This document shows, piece after piece, positions 51,729 through 59,838 of a stretch of 64,000 nucleotides of DNA. Each line of letters opens with the position of its first letter. The first letter of the stretch is position 1. The DNA is from Dyadobacter sp. 50-39. Its GTDB lineage: Bacteria; Bacteroidota; Bacteroidia; Cytophagales; Spirosomataceae. Location of the stretch: the NCBI GenBank assembly GCA_001898145.1, contig MKSR01000047.1, positions 186,001-250,000 on the forward strand, given 5' to 3'. The position numbers and the translations under genes are program-made. Below the pieces are notes generated by a model. The model was not told where the DNA came from and ran no database searches. It worked only from the letters and a program-made list of their open reading frames with translations.

Positions 51729-52886
51729 TTATTGTTTTTCTATAAAAATGATGCTCGCATCGTCCATCTGGTTGCTGTCGTCGATCAGTTCGAGCACATG
51801 CTTCCTGATCAGTCCAAAGCTATCGGGTTTGCCCAGATAGGGTGTTATTTTTTCCACGAAAAATGGGTAATCGCTTTTCTTTGCTCCGTTCGAGGGAATA
51901 TCTATCATGCCATCGGTAAAAATGGCCAGCTGGTCGCCGGACTTCATCGCCACCACCTGTTTGTCGTAAAGGCCGTCTTCGAGCAGGCCGAGCAGCAACC
52001 CTGTGGATTGGATCGTTGTTGTTTTATCTGTTTCAGGTGAATAGCCCACCAGCGGCAGATCGCCGGCTCCTGTATAATGCACCTCGCCGGTATGGGTGTC
52101 AAGTAGTAGCAGTGAAAGACTCGAAAGGATATTCTGTAAACTCTCGTCGAGGTAAATCAGCTTGTTAATCTTCTGCACGATCCTGATAAGTTCGAAATCC
52201 TGATCGAGCACGCAGAAGCGGATAGCAGCCCGTATATAGCTCAGAAAGCCGAATGTGAAAAACCATGCTTTCCATTTTTTACCCATAATATCACCCAGAA
52301 AGGCGAAGCAGTAACGGCTGTCGACTTGCACGAAGTCGATGAAATCGCCCCCTGGATATCCCCTGTAACCTTTATGCCAGTAAAAGATGCGGTAGCCGTC
52401 GACCAAAGGGGCTTGGGTGGGGATCGACTTCACGTTCAGCGTTTCGGCGGCGACTTTCAATTCCCGGACAGATCTCACATGTTCGTTCTGAAGGGTTTTG
52501 ATAATGTTGTTGAGCTTGGTAATAATTACCGGAATGGGCGTCTCTTTGTTAATAAAGTCCAGTGCCGACATATTTAGTCCTTGCAGCACCAGCTTGTTAT
52601 CAGTAAATGAGGTCAGGAAGACGAACGGAATGTCGCTGATGTTGGGATTGAGCAGTACGGCCTGCCGGAAATCGAATCCGTTCATCTCGGGCATATCGTA
52701 GTCTGACAAGATCAGATCCGGCGTCTCGACCACCAGCATTTCTAATGCTTCCGATGCCGATTCGCACAGTACGCAGTTATAGCCTGCTTTCAACAGGGCA
52801 TGTTCGATCACCTTGCGAAAAAGAAGGTTATCCTCTACGAGCAGAATTTTTTTGACGGTGGTCGGCGGATCCGGGAAGCTGATCAT
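51729..52886 (-). CDS. Receiver-linked PP2C (SpoIIE/RsbU-type) phosphatase
   Basis: A 385-residue two-domain protein. Residues 12-130 are a receiver with D62 (LILSDYDMPEMNG) and acidic residues E18/D19. A short linker and then residues about 165-385 form a SpoIIE-type PP2C with YPGGDFIDF (metal site), GDIMGKKWKAWFFTFGFLS and IFTDGMIDIPS. It would dephosphorylate the STAS protein encoded next, with activity set by phosphorylation of the receiver. Its gene overlaps the upstream small membrane-protein gene by four bases. A plausible phosphodonor is the hybrid kinase or the free Hpt protein of this locus. Confidence 0.92.
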   Translation of the reverse strand: MISFPDPPTTVKKILLVEDNLLFRKVIEHALLKAGYNCVLCESASEALEMLVVETPDLILSDYDMPEMNGFDFRQAVLLNPNISDIPFVFLTSFTDNKLVLQGLNMSALDFINKETPIPVIITKLNNIIKTLQNEHVRSVRELKVAAETLNVKSIPTQAPLVDGYRIFYWHKGYRGYPGGDFIDFVQVDSRYCFAFLGDIMGKKWKAWFFTFGFLSYIRAAIRFCVLDQDFELIRIVQKINKLIYLDESLQNILSSLSLLLLDTHTGEVHYTGAGDLPLVGYSPETDKTTTIQSTGLLLGLLEDGLYDKQVVAMKSGDQLAIFTDGMIDIPSNGAKKSDYPFFVEKITPYLGKPDSFGLIRKHVLELIDDSNQMDDASIIFIEKQ

Positions 52887-53422
52887 TTCCTGTTGAAGTT
52901 TAGTACAAACATAAGTACTCCACCAAAAATAATCAGCAGCGACACCAGGTCCATAATGGTAACCCCGTCATTGATATTAAAATAAAACACCGTAAAGAGC
53001 TCAAAACTGGGAGGGGCAGGCATGATGATCATCGCAAAGCCGACAATAATGAGCAGGATAGCAAAAACAAACATGACACCTTTCTGGACGATCTTGCTCC
53101 GTTTGGGGCTATTGATCCGGCTATCGAACTGATTTTCGGCCAAAAGCTTCTCCAGTCCTTCGAGCAGTTCCTCCCGGGATAGGTTATTGTCCTGGTCCAG
53201 CGCCCGGAAGGGGGCCAGCTTCTTCCAGGTTTCCGCGGACCGGTCGAATGCGTCGGATATATCCTTTTGGTACTGCCGTGAAACGTGTTCATCGATTTCA
53301 GACTGCTCGATAGTCTGGATCAGCTCGGCCACTTGCTTATCCAGGCGCGCAGAACCCTGTCCCTGAGGATTGGAAGAATTTTGGTCGGAATCTTGATCGT
53401 TAAGCAGACGGTTTATTTTCAC
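52883..53422 (-). CDS. Two-helix membrane protein heading the partner-switching operon
   Basis: A 179-residue protein, unrecognised family. Residues 1-115 are polar and helical with many acidic and Gln/Arg residues (DKQVAELIQTIEQSEIDEHVSRQYQKD, likely coiled coil), followed by two membrane helices near 116-134 (GVMFVFAILLIIVGFAMIIM) and 155-176 (MDLVSLLIIFGGVLMFVLNF). It starts at the ATG at 53422 and overlaps the receiver-PP2C gene by four bases. The place and topology suggest a membrane anchor or sensor for the module, which is inference only. Confidence 0.65.
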   Translation of the reverse strand: MKINRLLNDQDSDQNSSNPQGQGSARLDKQVAELIQTIEQSEIDEHVSRQYQKDISDAFDRSAETWKKLAPFRALDQDNNLSREELLEGLEKLLAENQFDSRINSPKRSKIVQKGVMFVFAILLIIVGFAMIIMPAPPSFELFTVFYFNINDGVTIMDLVSLLIIFGGVLMFVLNFNRK

Positions 53423-53604
53423 GCTGGGGATGTTTTATTCGCAGGAAAGGGTGTTAGGATTGCATCAAGAGTGTTTTTTGCAAAAACCGGTGCTCATCCC
53501 CGGATTTTGGTTAAAGCTATGTTTTTATTGTTAAATTTGAAATAGTTCTACAAATCAATTAAAATTTTCCTTGGTTTCGGTACTTCCACCGATTCAAATT
53601 GCGC

Positions 53605-54522
53605 ATGAAAAAAGTTTCGATCGTAACGGTGAATTTCAACCAGCCGAAGGTTACCGAAGACTTGCTTAAATCGCTTGCGGAGATCAATAACTACCCCGGC
53701 CTGGAAATCATCGTTGTCGACAATGGTAGCAAGACAAACCCTGTGCCAGAATGGAAGCAGCGATACCCCGGTATTGTATTTATCCGGTCGGACCGCAATA
53801 CCGGCTTTGCGGGCGGAAACAACATTGGTATGGCGCATGCGACCGGGGACTACCTTTTCCTGATTAATAACGACACCGAGGTTACCGCAGAGCTGATCGG
53901 CAAGCTGGTAGCCAGCATGGAAGCGAATCCTGAAATTGGAATGATATCACCCAAGATCCATTATTTCGATCAGCCAGGCATGCTGCAATACACCGGCTAT
54001 ACGCCTATGAATTACTACACATGCCGGAATGCGTGCATCGGGCAGTTCGAGCAGGACCGTGGCCAGTATGATTTTCTGACGGGTCCGACCGGTTATGCCC
54101 ACGGAGCCGCGATGATGATCAGCCGGAAGGCCTGGCAAAAAGCAGGGGGCATGGCCGAGAATTATTTTCTTTATTATGAGGAGCTGGACTGGTGCGAGCG
54201 CATCAAAAGGGCGGGATTTCAGGTCCATGTCAACCTCGACGCATTGATCTACCATAAGGAATCGGTGTCGGTGGGCAAACGCACGGCGTTGAAAGAGTTT
54301 TTCATGAACCGCAACCGCATTTTGTTCATCCGCAAGAATGCTCCGGGATTCCGGTTTTTTGTGTTCAGTTGCTACTTTGCCCTGGCGGTAGTTCCGCGAA
54401 ATATCATTCAGTATATTAGGAATAAGGAATACAATTTCATCCCCGTGTTTTGGAGTGCAATCACCTGGCATTTCAAAAACAAACCCGATAGCAAAAATCT
54501 AGGCTTCCCATTGACCCGCTGA
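53605..54522 (+). CDS. Family 2 glycosyltransferase (rhamnosyltransferase-like)
   Basis: A 305-residue GT2 enzyme from the ATG at 53605 (KKVSIVTVNFNQPKVTEDLLKSL), with EIIVVDNGSK, GFAGGNNIGMAHATGDYLFLINNDTEV (metal site NND) and YYEELDWCERIKRAGF, an arrangement frequent in rhamnosyl- and related transferases such as WbbL-like proteins. A TTG two codons upstream is not needed. It is divergent from the partner-switching operon and followed after six bases by another GT2 gene. Sugar not known. Confidence 0.88.
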   Translation: MKKVSIVTVNFNQPKVTEDLLKSLAEINNYPGLEIIVVDNGSKTNPVPEWKQRYPGIVFIRSDRNTGFAGGNNIGMAHATGDYLFLINNDTEVTAELIGKLVASMEANPEIGMISPKIHYFDQPGMLQYTGYTPMNYYTCRNACIGQFEQDRGQYDFLTGPTGYAHGAAMMISRKAWQKAGGMAENYFLYYEELDWCERIKRAGFQVHVNLDALIYHKESVSVGKRTALKEFFMNRNRILFIRKNAPGFRFFVFSCYFALAVVPRNIIQYIRNKEYNFIPVFWSAITWHFKNKPDSKNLGFPLTR

Positions 54523-54528
54523 TTATTT

Positions 54529-55701
54529 ATGGAGATACTTTTCTGGCTCAGTCTGTTTATTGTTTTCTACACATTTCTTGGTTACGGCATTGTGCTGTAC
54601 GTGCTTGTCCGCATTCGCAGGGCATTCAAAGGTAAAAGGCTCGCTCCGGGCCTGGATCAGGACTTTCCCACGCTTACACTTGTCATCGCGGCCTACAATG
54701 AGGAAAGTATCATCGAAGAAAAGATTGCTGATACCCTTCAATTGTCATATCCGGCAGGCAAGCTTAACCTGGTTTTCGTTACAGACGGTTCCTCTGACCG
54801 CACCCCGGAGCTGGTAGCTAAGCATTCCCAGATCAAGCTCATGCATACGCCGGTACGCAGCGGTAAAATCCTGGCCATGCACCGGGCGATGGATGAAGTA
54901 GATACAGAGGTGGTCGTATTTACCGACGCCAATACTTTCCTCAATAAAGATGCATTGCTGCTGATCGCCAGGCATTATGCCGACAGCAAGGTGGGTGCAG
55001 TTTCCGGTGAGAAGCGCGTTATGCAGGATGCAATGTCAGATGCGACGGCCGGAGAAGGCTTTTACTGGAAATACGAGTCGACACTGAAAAAATGGGATTC
55101 AGAGCTCTATTCCGTAGTCGGAGCGGCGGGAGAATTGTTCAGCGTCCGGCGGTCACTTTACCGCTCGGTTGCGCCCGACACCATCCTGGATGACTTTATG
55201 ATTTCAATGCAGATCGCCGAGCAGGGTTATCGTATCGTCTATGAGCCTGATGCGTATGCTTCGGAGCTTTCTTCGGAAAACATCAAGGAGGAACTGAAAA
55301 GGAAAGTGCGCATCGCAGCAGGAGGTATTCAGTCTATTCTCCGGTTGCGAAAACTGATGAACCCTTTTCACGATCCGTTGCTGTCTTTCCAGTATATCAG
55401 CCACCGTGTCCTTCGCTGGACTGTGACACCCTTCCTGATGATACTGGCACTGGTGCTCAATATTCTGATCGTTGTCCGGTCCGGAGGTATTATCTATCAG
55501 CTAATTTTGGTGGGGCAGGTCCTTTTTTACAGCCTGGCCCTGGCAGGCTGGATACTTGAAACGCGTAAAATCAAGATCAAGGCGCTATTTGTGCCCTATT
55601 ATTTTTGTATGATGAACTACGCTGTTCTGGCGGGTATCAGACGGTATTTCAAAGGCTCGCAAAGTGCTGCCTGGGAAAAAGCGAAAAGGAAAAGCGCATA
55701 G
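54529..55701 (+). CDS. Membrane family 2 glycosyltransferase
   Basis: A 390-residue GT2 enzyme: an N-terminal membrane helix (ILFWLSLFIVFYTFLGYGIVLYVLV), a GT-A domain (LTLVIAAYNEESIIEEKI, FVTDGSSDRTPEL, VVFTDANTFLNKDAL), a catalytic-type DDFM (near residue 222) and about three C-terminal helices (near residues 305-370). The layout is that of hyaluronan/cellulose-synthase-like GT2 proteins, but there is no QxxRW motif in the expected place; KRKVRIAAGG stands there. It is the last glycosyltransferase of the locus, followed by a hairpin. Confidence 0.87.
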   Translation: MEILFWLSLFIVFYTFLGYGIVLYVLVRIRRAFKGKRLAPGLDQDFPTLTLVIAAYNEESIIEEKIADTLQLSYPAGKLNLVFVTDGSSDRTPELVAKHSQIKLMHTPVRSGKILAMHRAMDEVDTEVVVFTDANTFLNKDALLLIARHYADSKVGAVSGEKRVMQDAMSDATAGEGFYWKYESTLKKWDSELYSVVGAAGELFSVRRSLYRSVAPDTILDDFMISMQIAEQGYRIVYEPDAYASELSSENIKEELKRKVRIAAGGIQSILRLRKLMNPFHDPLLSFQYISHRVLRWTVTPFLMILALVLNILIVVRSGGIIYQLILVGQVLFYSLALAGWILETRKIKIKALFVPYYFCMMNYAVLAGIRRYFKGSQSAAWEKAKRKSA

Positions 55702-55720
55702 ACCTTCCCGGTTATGCGCT
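55693..55720. terminator. Hairpin across the glycosyltransferase stop codon
   Basis: AGCGCATA (55693-55700) and TATGCGCT (55713-55720) form a perfect 8-bp stem that includes the first two bases of the stop TAG. Only a weak T run (ATTTT, five bases on) follows. It sits between convergent genes, so a modest terminator for either strand is possible. Confidence 0.45.
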
Positions 55721-55754
55721 CATGAATTTTCCGCGGTATATTGCACGTATGTTT

Positions 55755-56123
55755 TCAGACTTTTTTCAACCGCTCTGATTCCGATTCAAGGATGGGAATC
55801 AACTCATCGACTTCGGCCGATATACTCCTGTACATTTGCAGCAGTTGTTCGGTAGGATCCTCGTTCTTGATGGCTTTTTCCAGCACTTCCACCTTGGGCC
55901 GGATATGAGTCAGTCCGGTCATTGTAAAAGAGGGTTTCAGCCCGTGTACAATGCTGGCCGATTCTTTGAGGTCGCGTGATTCCAGGGCACTTTGCAGCGA
56001 CTGCCAGCGCGGGACGGAATCACTCAGAAAGGCGTCAAAAATCATGTACAGGATTACAGGATCTTCTCCGTAGGCCTGGTCGATATAGGCAAGGTCCAGG
56101 GCGGGGTTGAGTTGTAAGGCCAT
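55755..56123 (-). CDS. Stand-alone histidine phosphotransfer (Hpt) protein
   Basis: A 122-residue all-helical protein with the Hpt signature: SASIVHGLKPSFTMTGL, with phospho-accepting H60 followed by the conserved lysine and glycine. Length and pattern fit single Hpt proteins that carry phosphate between a receiver and another receiver. No kinase is next to it. It closes the exopolysaccharide locus and could link the hybrid kinase at 43016 with the stand-alone receiver at 32879 or the receiver-PP2C at 51729. Translation starts at the ATG at 56123. Confidence 0.87.
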   Translation of the reverse strand: MALQLNPALDLAYIDQAYGEDPVILYMIFDAFLSDSVPRWQSLQSALESRDLKESASIVHGLKPSFTMTGLTHIRPKVEVLEKAIKNEDPTEQLLQMYRSISAEVDELIPILESESERLKKV

Positions 56124-56227
56124 TGGTTTGTGTTAAAGGTTTTGCAGAAGCTTAGTTAGTGGGATTGGTAAGGTATTATTTGAAGAAATAATTCGACAAT
56201 ATAAGCGCTTTCTACAAAACTATCATA

Positions 56228-57241
56228 TTATTGCGGGTTCTCTTGTTCTTTTACCTCTTCTTTGGCAGGATGTTTGGCTTCCTCTTTCGCTTTCTTGCGG
56301 AAGTACCTGCGGAAAAGGAAGTTAGACCGAAGCGCGGTCATGTTTTCGTCGAGTTTCTCGGTGGTACTTTCCAGATTTTTCAGCGTTTCTTTCAGGTTTG
56401 ACGCGGTGCCTTCGTCATGCAGCAGCACACCTAGCGGGCTGGTTCTATTCGAGTTCAGCTCGGCGCTGGCTGTTTTGAGGTTATTGACCATTACGTTGGC
56501 AGAGGAAACGGTTTCATTCAACCTGGAGATCGTGCCGCGAAGGTCTTTCATGATCACCGTGTCGGTCGCGAAATCGTTGGCAAGGCCTCCTTTCTCATTG
56601 AGTTTTGCAGTGTAGCCGGCCAAAGAAGCGGTCAGCGTCTGCGCGTTCACTGAGGCTTTTTTCATGGCTCCAAGAGTCTGGTCCAGATCATTATAAAGCC
56701 GCTCGTCGTTCAAAAGCATTCCGACGGTGCCCTTGCCGGCCAGGATGTTTTTACTAATGGTTTTGAATGCGCTGGTAATGCCGAGCAGGTTCTTGTTGTT
56801 TTCTGAAAGCACGGCCAGCATTTCCTCGGTACTTTCAATTTTTTCGACAGCAATCTCATCACCGTCTTCGATGGAGGGTACCTTTTGGGTGCCGCCATAG
56901 ATAACAATGATCTTGTTTCCGATCAGCCCGTCTGTGCTGACTTTCGCTTTGGCATTCTTGCGGATAAATTCCTGGGACTTTTCCTCGATATTCAACATCA
57001 CCTCCACCTTGGAATTTTCCAGGAAGCGAATGCTTTTGACAGTGCCGATTTTCACCCCGGAGTACCAGATGTTGTTGCCGATTTTAAGGCCGTTGACATC
57101 ATCAAAAATGCTTTTGACGGTGATGGTGGAGGAAAAGACTTTTTTCATGCTACCAATCGTGAGAATCCCTACCACAAAGATGAGAATCCCGATAACTACG
57201 AAAAGTCCTACGTTAATGGATCGTTTGCTTGATGTTGCCAT
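56228..57241 (-). CDS. mlaD: MCE/MlaD-type lipid-transport substrate-binding protein
   Basis: A 337-residue protein: one N-terminal membrane helix (INVGLFVVIGILIFVVGILTIG), the MCE domain near residues 38-120 (IKSIFDDVNGLKIGNNIWYSGVKIGTVKSIRFLENSKVEVMLNIEE) and a long helical C-terminal part with Thr/Asn-rich heptads (TLTASLAGYTAKLNEKG), ending in a charged tail. MCE proteins form hexameric rings that carry phospholipids across the periplasm. Its start codon overlaps the stop of the ATPase gene (TAATG), and the order is permease, ATPase, MCE as usual for Mla-like systems. Confidence 0.88.
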   Translation of the reverse strand: MATSSKRSINVGLFVVIGILIFVVGILTIGSMKKVFSSTITVKSIFDDVNGLKIGNNIWYSGVKIGTVKSIRFLENSKVEVMLNIEEKSQEFIRKNAKAKVSTDGLIGNKIIVIYGGTQKVPSIEDGDEIAVEKIESTEEMLAVLSENNKNLLGITSAFKTISKNILAGKGTVGMLLNDERLYNDLDQTLGAMKKASVNAQTLTASLAGYTAKLNEKGGLANDFATDTVIMKDLRGTISRLNETVSSANVMVNNLKTASAELNSNRTSPLGVLLHDEGTASNLKETLKNLESTTEKLDENMTALRSNFLFRRYFRKKAKEEAKHPAKEEVKEQENPQ

Positions 57242-58005
57242 TACTGAATAAAATTATAATCGTAAAAACTCTTGATCCGCTCTTCGTCGGTATCAAATAC
57301 TTCTTCAAAGGTGCCTGTTTTCAGGAACTTGCCATCCAGCAGCATCGCGATACGGTCACCCGTTTCACGTGCGCAGGTGAGATCGTGGGTGATAATGATC
57401 GAGGTGGTCTGGTACTTCTCCTTTACCTCATTGATCAGCTGGTTGATTTCCAGACAGGTAATCGGATCCAATCCGGCAGTAGGCTCGTCGTAGAGCATGA
57501 TCTCCGGTTTCAGGATCAGTGTGCGGGCAATGCCGATCCGTTTGCGCTGGCCGCCCGACAGCTCGGCCGGTACCTGGTTAATCGTTTGAAGCAGGCCCAC
57601 CGCATCGAGCACGTACTCTACCTGCTCATCGATCTGGGCGCGGGTCAGATTCGGGATATTTCGTACGAGCGGAAATTCCAGGTTTTCACGCACGGTCATA
57701 CTATCGTACAAAGCGCTGTTTTGAAACGAAAAACCGATTTTAAGACGCAAATCGCGCAGATCGTTGCCTTCCTGCTGGGAGACTTCTTTTCCCAATACAA
57801 TGCAATCGCCGCGGTCCTGTTTGAGCAGGCCAATCATGATCTTGATCAATACCGACTTTCCTGTGCCTGACCTACCCAGTACCACCATGTTTTCACCTTT
57901 ATTTACAGTCAGGTTCACACCCTGCAACACATGCAGGTCCCCGAAAGATTTATACAGGTCGCGCACTTCGATAACCGGTTCGCCGGGTTTGAAATCTTCT
58001 TCCAT
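57241..58005 (-). CDS. mlaF: ABC transporter ATPase of the MCE/Mla system
   Basis: A 254-residue ATPase with Walker A GRSGTGKSV, Q-loop FSFQNSALYDSMTVREN, signature LSGGQRKRIGIARTL, Walker B ILKPEIMLYDEPTAGLDP and switch IIITHDL. The TVREN-type helix after the Q-loop is characteristic of MlaF/Ttg2A. It powers lipid movement through MlaE. One base lies between it and the permease gene; a one-base overlap couples it to mlaD. Confidence 0.92.
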   Translation of the reverse strand: MEEDFKPGEPVIEVRDLYKSFGDLHVLQGVNLTVNKGENMVVLGRSGTGKSVLIKIMIGLLKQDRGDCIVLGKEVSQQEGNDLRDLRLKIGFSFQNSALYDSMTVRENLEFPLVRNIPNLTRAQIDEQVEYVLDAVGLLQTINQVPAELSGGQRKRIGIARTLILKPEIMLYDEPTAGLDPITCLEINQLINEVKEKYQTTSIIITHDLTCARETGDRIAMLLDGKFLKTGTFEEVFDTDEERIKSFYDYNFIQ

Positions 58006-58006
58006 T

Positions 58007-58795
58007 TTAAATTCTGAAATAATTGGATACCTGTACGATGATCACCTCCTCTATAAAAATCAGGAACATAGAAGTCACAACGGCCGAGTTAGCAGCCTTA
58101 CCGACGCCTTCGGTGCCTTTACTGGCATTATAACCCTGATAGCTCCCTACAATTCCGATGGTAAACCCATAGGCAATGGCTTTTGCTACCGAGGTCCATA
58201 TATCCAGAAATGTGATTTGTTCGAATGCGTTTTCAAAAAAGGCAATGAAACTGGTGCCTTCGTTTAAGGTCACGTTCAGGAATGCGCCGAGCAAGCTTAC
58301 AAGCGAGCAGTAGAACATCAGTACCGGGATGGCTATGGTGCAGGCTAACACGCGCGTTACTACCAGGAACTTGAAGGGATTTACCGCAGAAACTTCCATG
58401 GCGTCTATCTGCTCGGTGACGCGCATAGAACCCAGCTCAGCCCCGATGCTCGAGCCGATCTTGCCCGCGCTGATCAGCGCTGTTACCAGGGGCGCCAGTG
58501 CGCGCACGATCGCAATCGCCACCAGGGAAGGAAGCCACGAAGTTGCACCAAACTCGGATAGCGAAGGGCGCGATTGTTTGGTAAACACCATCCCGGTAAT
58601 AAACCCGGTAAGACTGATCAGCAGCAGCGACCGGTTTCCGATGGCATAGCACTGGCGGACAATTTCCTGGAATTCCATTCTGCCCCGGAAAACCTCCCGG
58701 AAAAAACGGATAAAGAAAACGTATGCATCGTAAACCGCCAGTAGGGCATTGTCCAGGCTTTTGCTGTATACAAATTGCTTTTTGTTAGCGCTCAT
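58007..58795 (-). CDS. mlaE: MlaE-type ABC transporter permease
   Basis: A 262-residue membrane permease with five or six helices and MlaE motifs: GNRSLLLISLTGFITGMVF, SLVAIAIVRALAPLVTALISAGKIGSSIGAELGSMRVTEQIDAMEV (the conserved EQIDA) and the C-terminal NSAVVTSMFLIFIEEVIIVQ. It is the first gene of the operon. In Gram-negatives this system keeps outer membrane lipid asymmetry by phospholipid transport; the direction in Bacteroidota is not settled. An EcsC gene lies 32 bases upstream, same strand. Confidence 0.92.
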   Translation of the reverse strand: MSANKKQFVYSKSLDNALLAVYDAYVFFIRFFREVFRGRMEFQEIVRQCYAIGNRSLLLISLTGFITGMVFTKQSRPSLSEFGATSWLPSLVAIAIVRALAPLVTALISAGKIGSSIGAELGSMRVTEQIDAMEVSAVNPFKFLVVTRVLACTIAIPVLMFYCSLVSLLGAFLNVTLNEGTSFIAFFENAFEQITFLDIWTSVAKAIAYGFTIGIVGSYQGYNASKGTEGVGKAANSAVVTSMFLIFIEEVIIVQVSNYFRI

Positions 58796-58827
58796 TCAAT
58801 CGGTAAATTGTATTTAATTTGATTTTA

Positions 58828-59589
58828 TCAGGCAGTCAGCATTCCCATTTTCCCACCAAGCATTCGCGCTTCAAACCAACGCATTCGGTAGGCATTCATC
58901 GCATTTTTGCCCAGCTGATCCAGCAAACGGTAGTTAACGATTACACCGACGGCCGCCCCGATGCCCGGAATGAGCTGCGCCATTTTTGCCAGGTCGATAT
59001 AGTCCCGATATTCCTGTTGAAAGGTCTTCCAGTTAAATTCGTGGATGTCGGTCGGAAGGTCTTTGCTTCGAAGGTCCCACTGAATCATCCGAGAAAATAC
59101 TTCAAGCCTCCCTTTTTGACTCGAAAAGGTTAGTTGGAAAATGTGCAGTATAAAAAGCCGTTCCCGGTAGTCGTTGACAGGCCGGCCATACAATGCCGCG
59201 ATTTCAAAAAGCAGTTTGATTTTAATGCCGATCAGAATAGGAAATTCGGCTAGTGCGAGCCAAAATCCACCCGCTCCTGTAATGCCGCCCTCTGCTGCTC
59301 CGGCCTTTTTATAGAAGTCGATTTTTTTACGAACTGCCGTTTCTATTTCTTCCAGCGAAGCGCCTGGGATAGGCTGCGTGGTTGTGTATTCTGCACCAGT
59401 AAGTACCCCGCGCACCATTTGCTTGATAGTTCCGGTGATGACTGCGTGCACTTTCTCGGGAATGATCTCGTTAATTTTGTCCTGAACTTTCTTGGAGGTT
59501 CTATCGATGAAATTGGGCCGCTTCTGCATTTTGAGCTGCCATTTGGTCAACTCCGATTTAACGTACTCTTCGTAGTTATGGATGTGCAT
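58828..59589 (-). CDS. EcsC family protein
   Basis: A 253-residue protein of the EcsC family (first known from a Bacillus gene beside an ABC exporter). It has an N-terminal YEEYVKSELTKWQLKMQKRPN, glycine/alanine-rich hydrophobic stretches (AAEGGITGAGGFWLALAEFPILIGIKIKLLFEIAALYG) and QLIPGIGAAVGVIVNYRLLDQLG, typical of the family's membrane-associated helices. The molecular role is unknown. It lies 32 bases before the mlaE gene and might be part of that operon. Confidence 0.88.
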   Translation of the reverse strand: MHIHNYEEYVKSELTKWQLKMQKRPNFIDRTSKKVQDKINEIIPEKVHAVITGTIKQMVRGVLTGAEYTTTQPIPGASLEEIETAVRKKIDFYKKAGAAEGGITGAGGFWLALAEFPILIGIKIKLLFEIAALYGRPVNDYRERLFILHIFQLTFSSQKGRLEVFSRMIQWDLRSKDLPTDIHEFNWKTFQQEYRDYIDLAKMAQLIPGIGAAVGVIVNYRLLDQLGKNAMNAYRMRWFEARMLGGKMGMLTA

Positions 59590-59838
59590 ATCGTTTCAGG
59601 ACTAATGTCGGACAGGGTAAACACAAAGTGGTTTTGGTAACGGTCAGCAAAAATCATTCCAATAACCTGGAAAGCCAAAAAATGCTGCAAGATTTCGCCG
59701 GTCGCTGGTTGCTGCGCCTGATTTAACGTGCAGGAATATAGGCTTGCTTGACCGTTTAGACTTTGTGCGGCCTCAACTGACGCGGGAAGCCCGATAGAAA
59801 ACTGATTTCAGCTCCAACGCTTATTATTATAGGTCAAA

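Noticed and set aside
53481-53509. Hairpin CAAAAACCGG / CCGGATTTTG as terminator
   Set aside because: It has an internal mismatch and lies between divergent starts, where no transcript should end.
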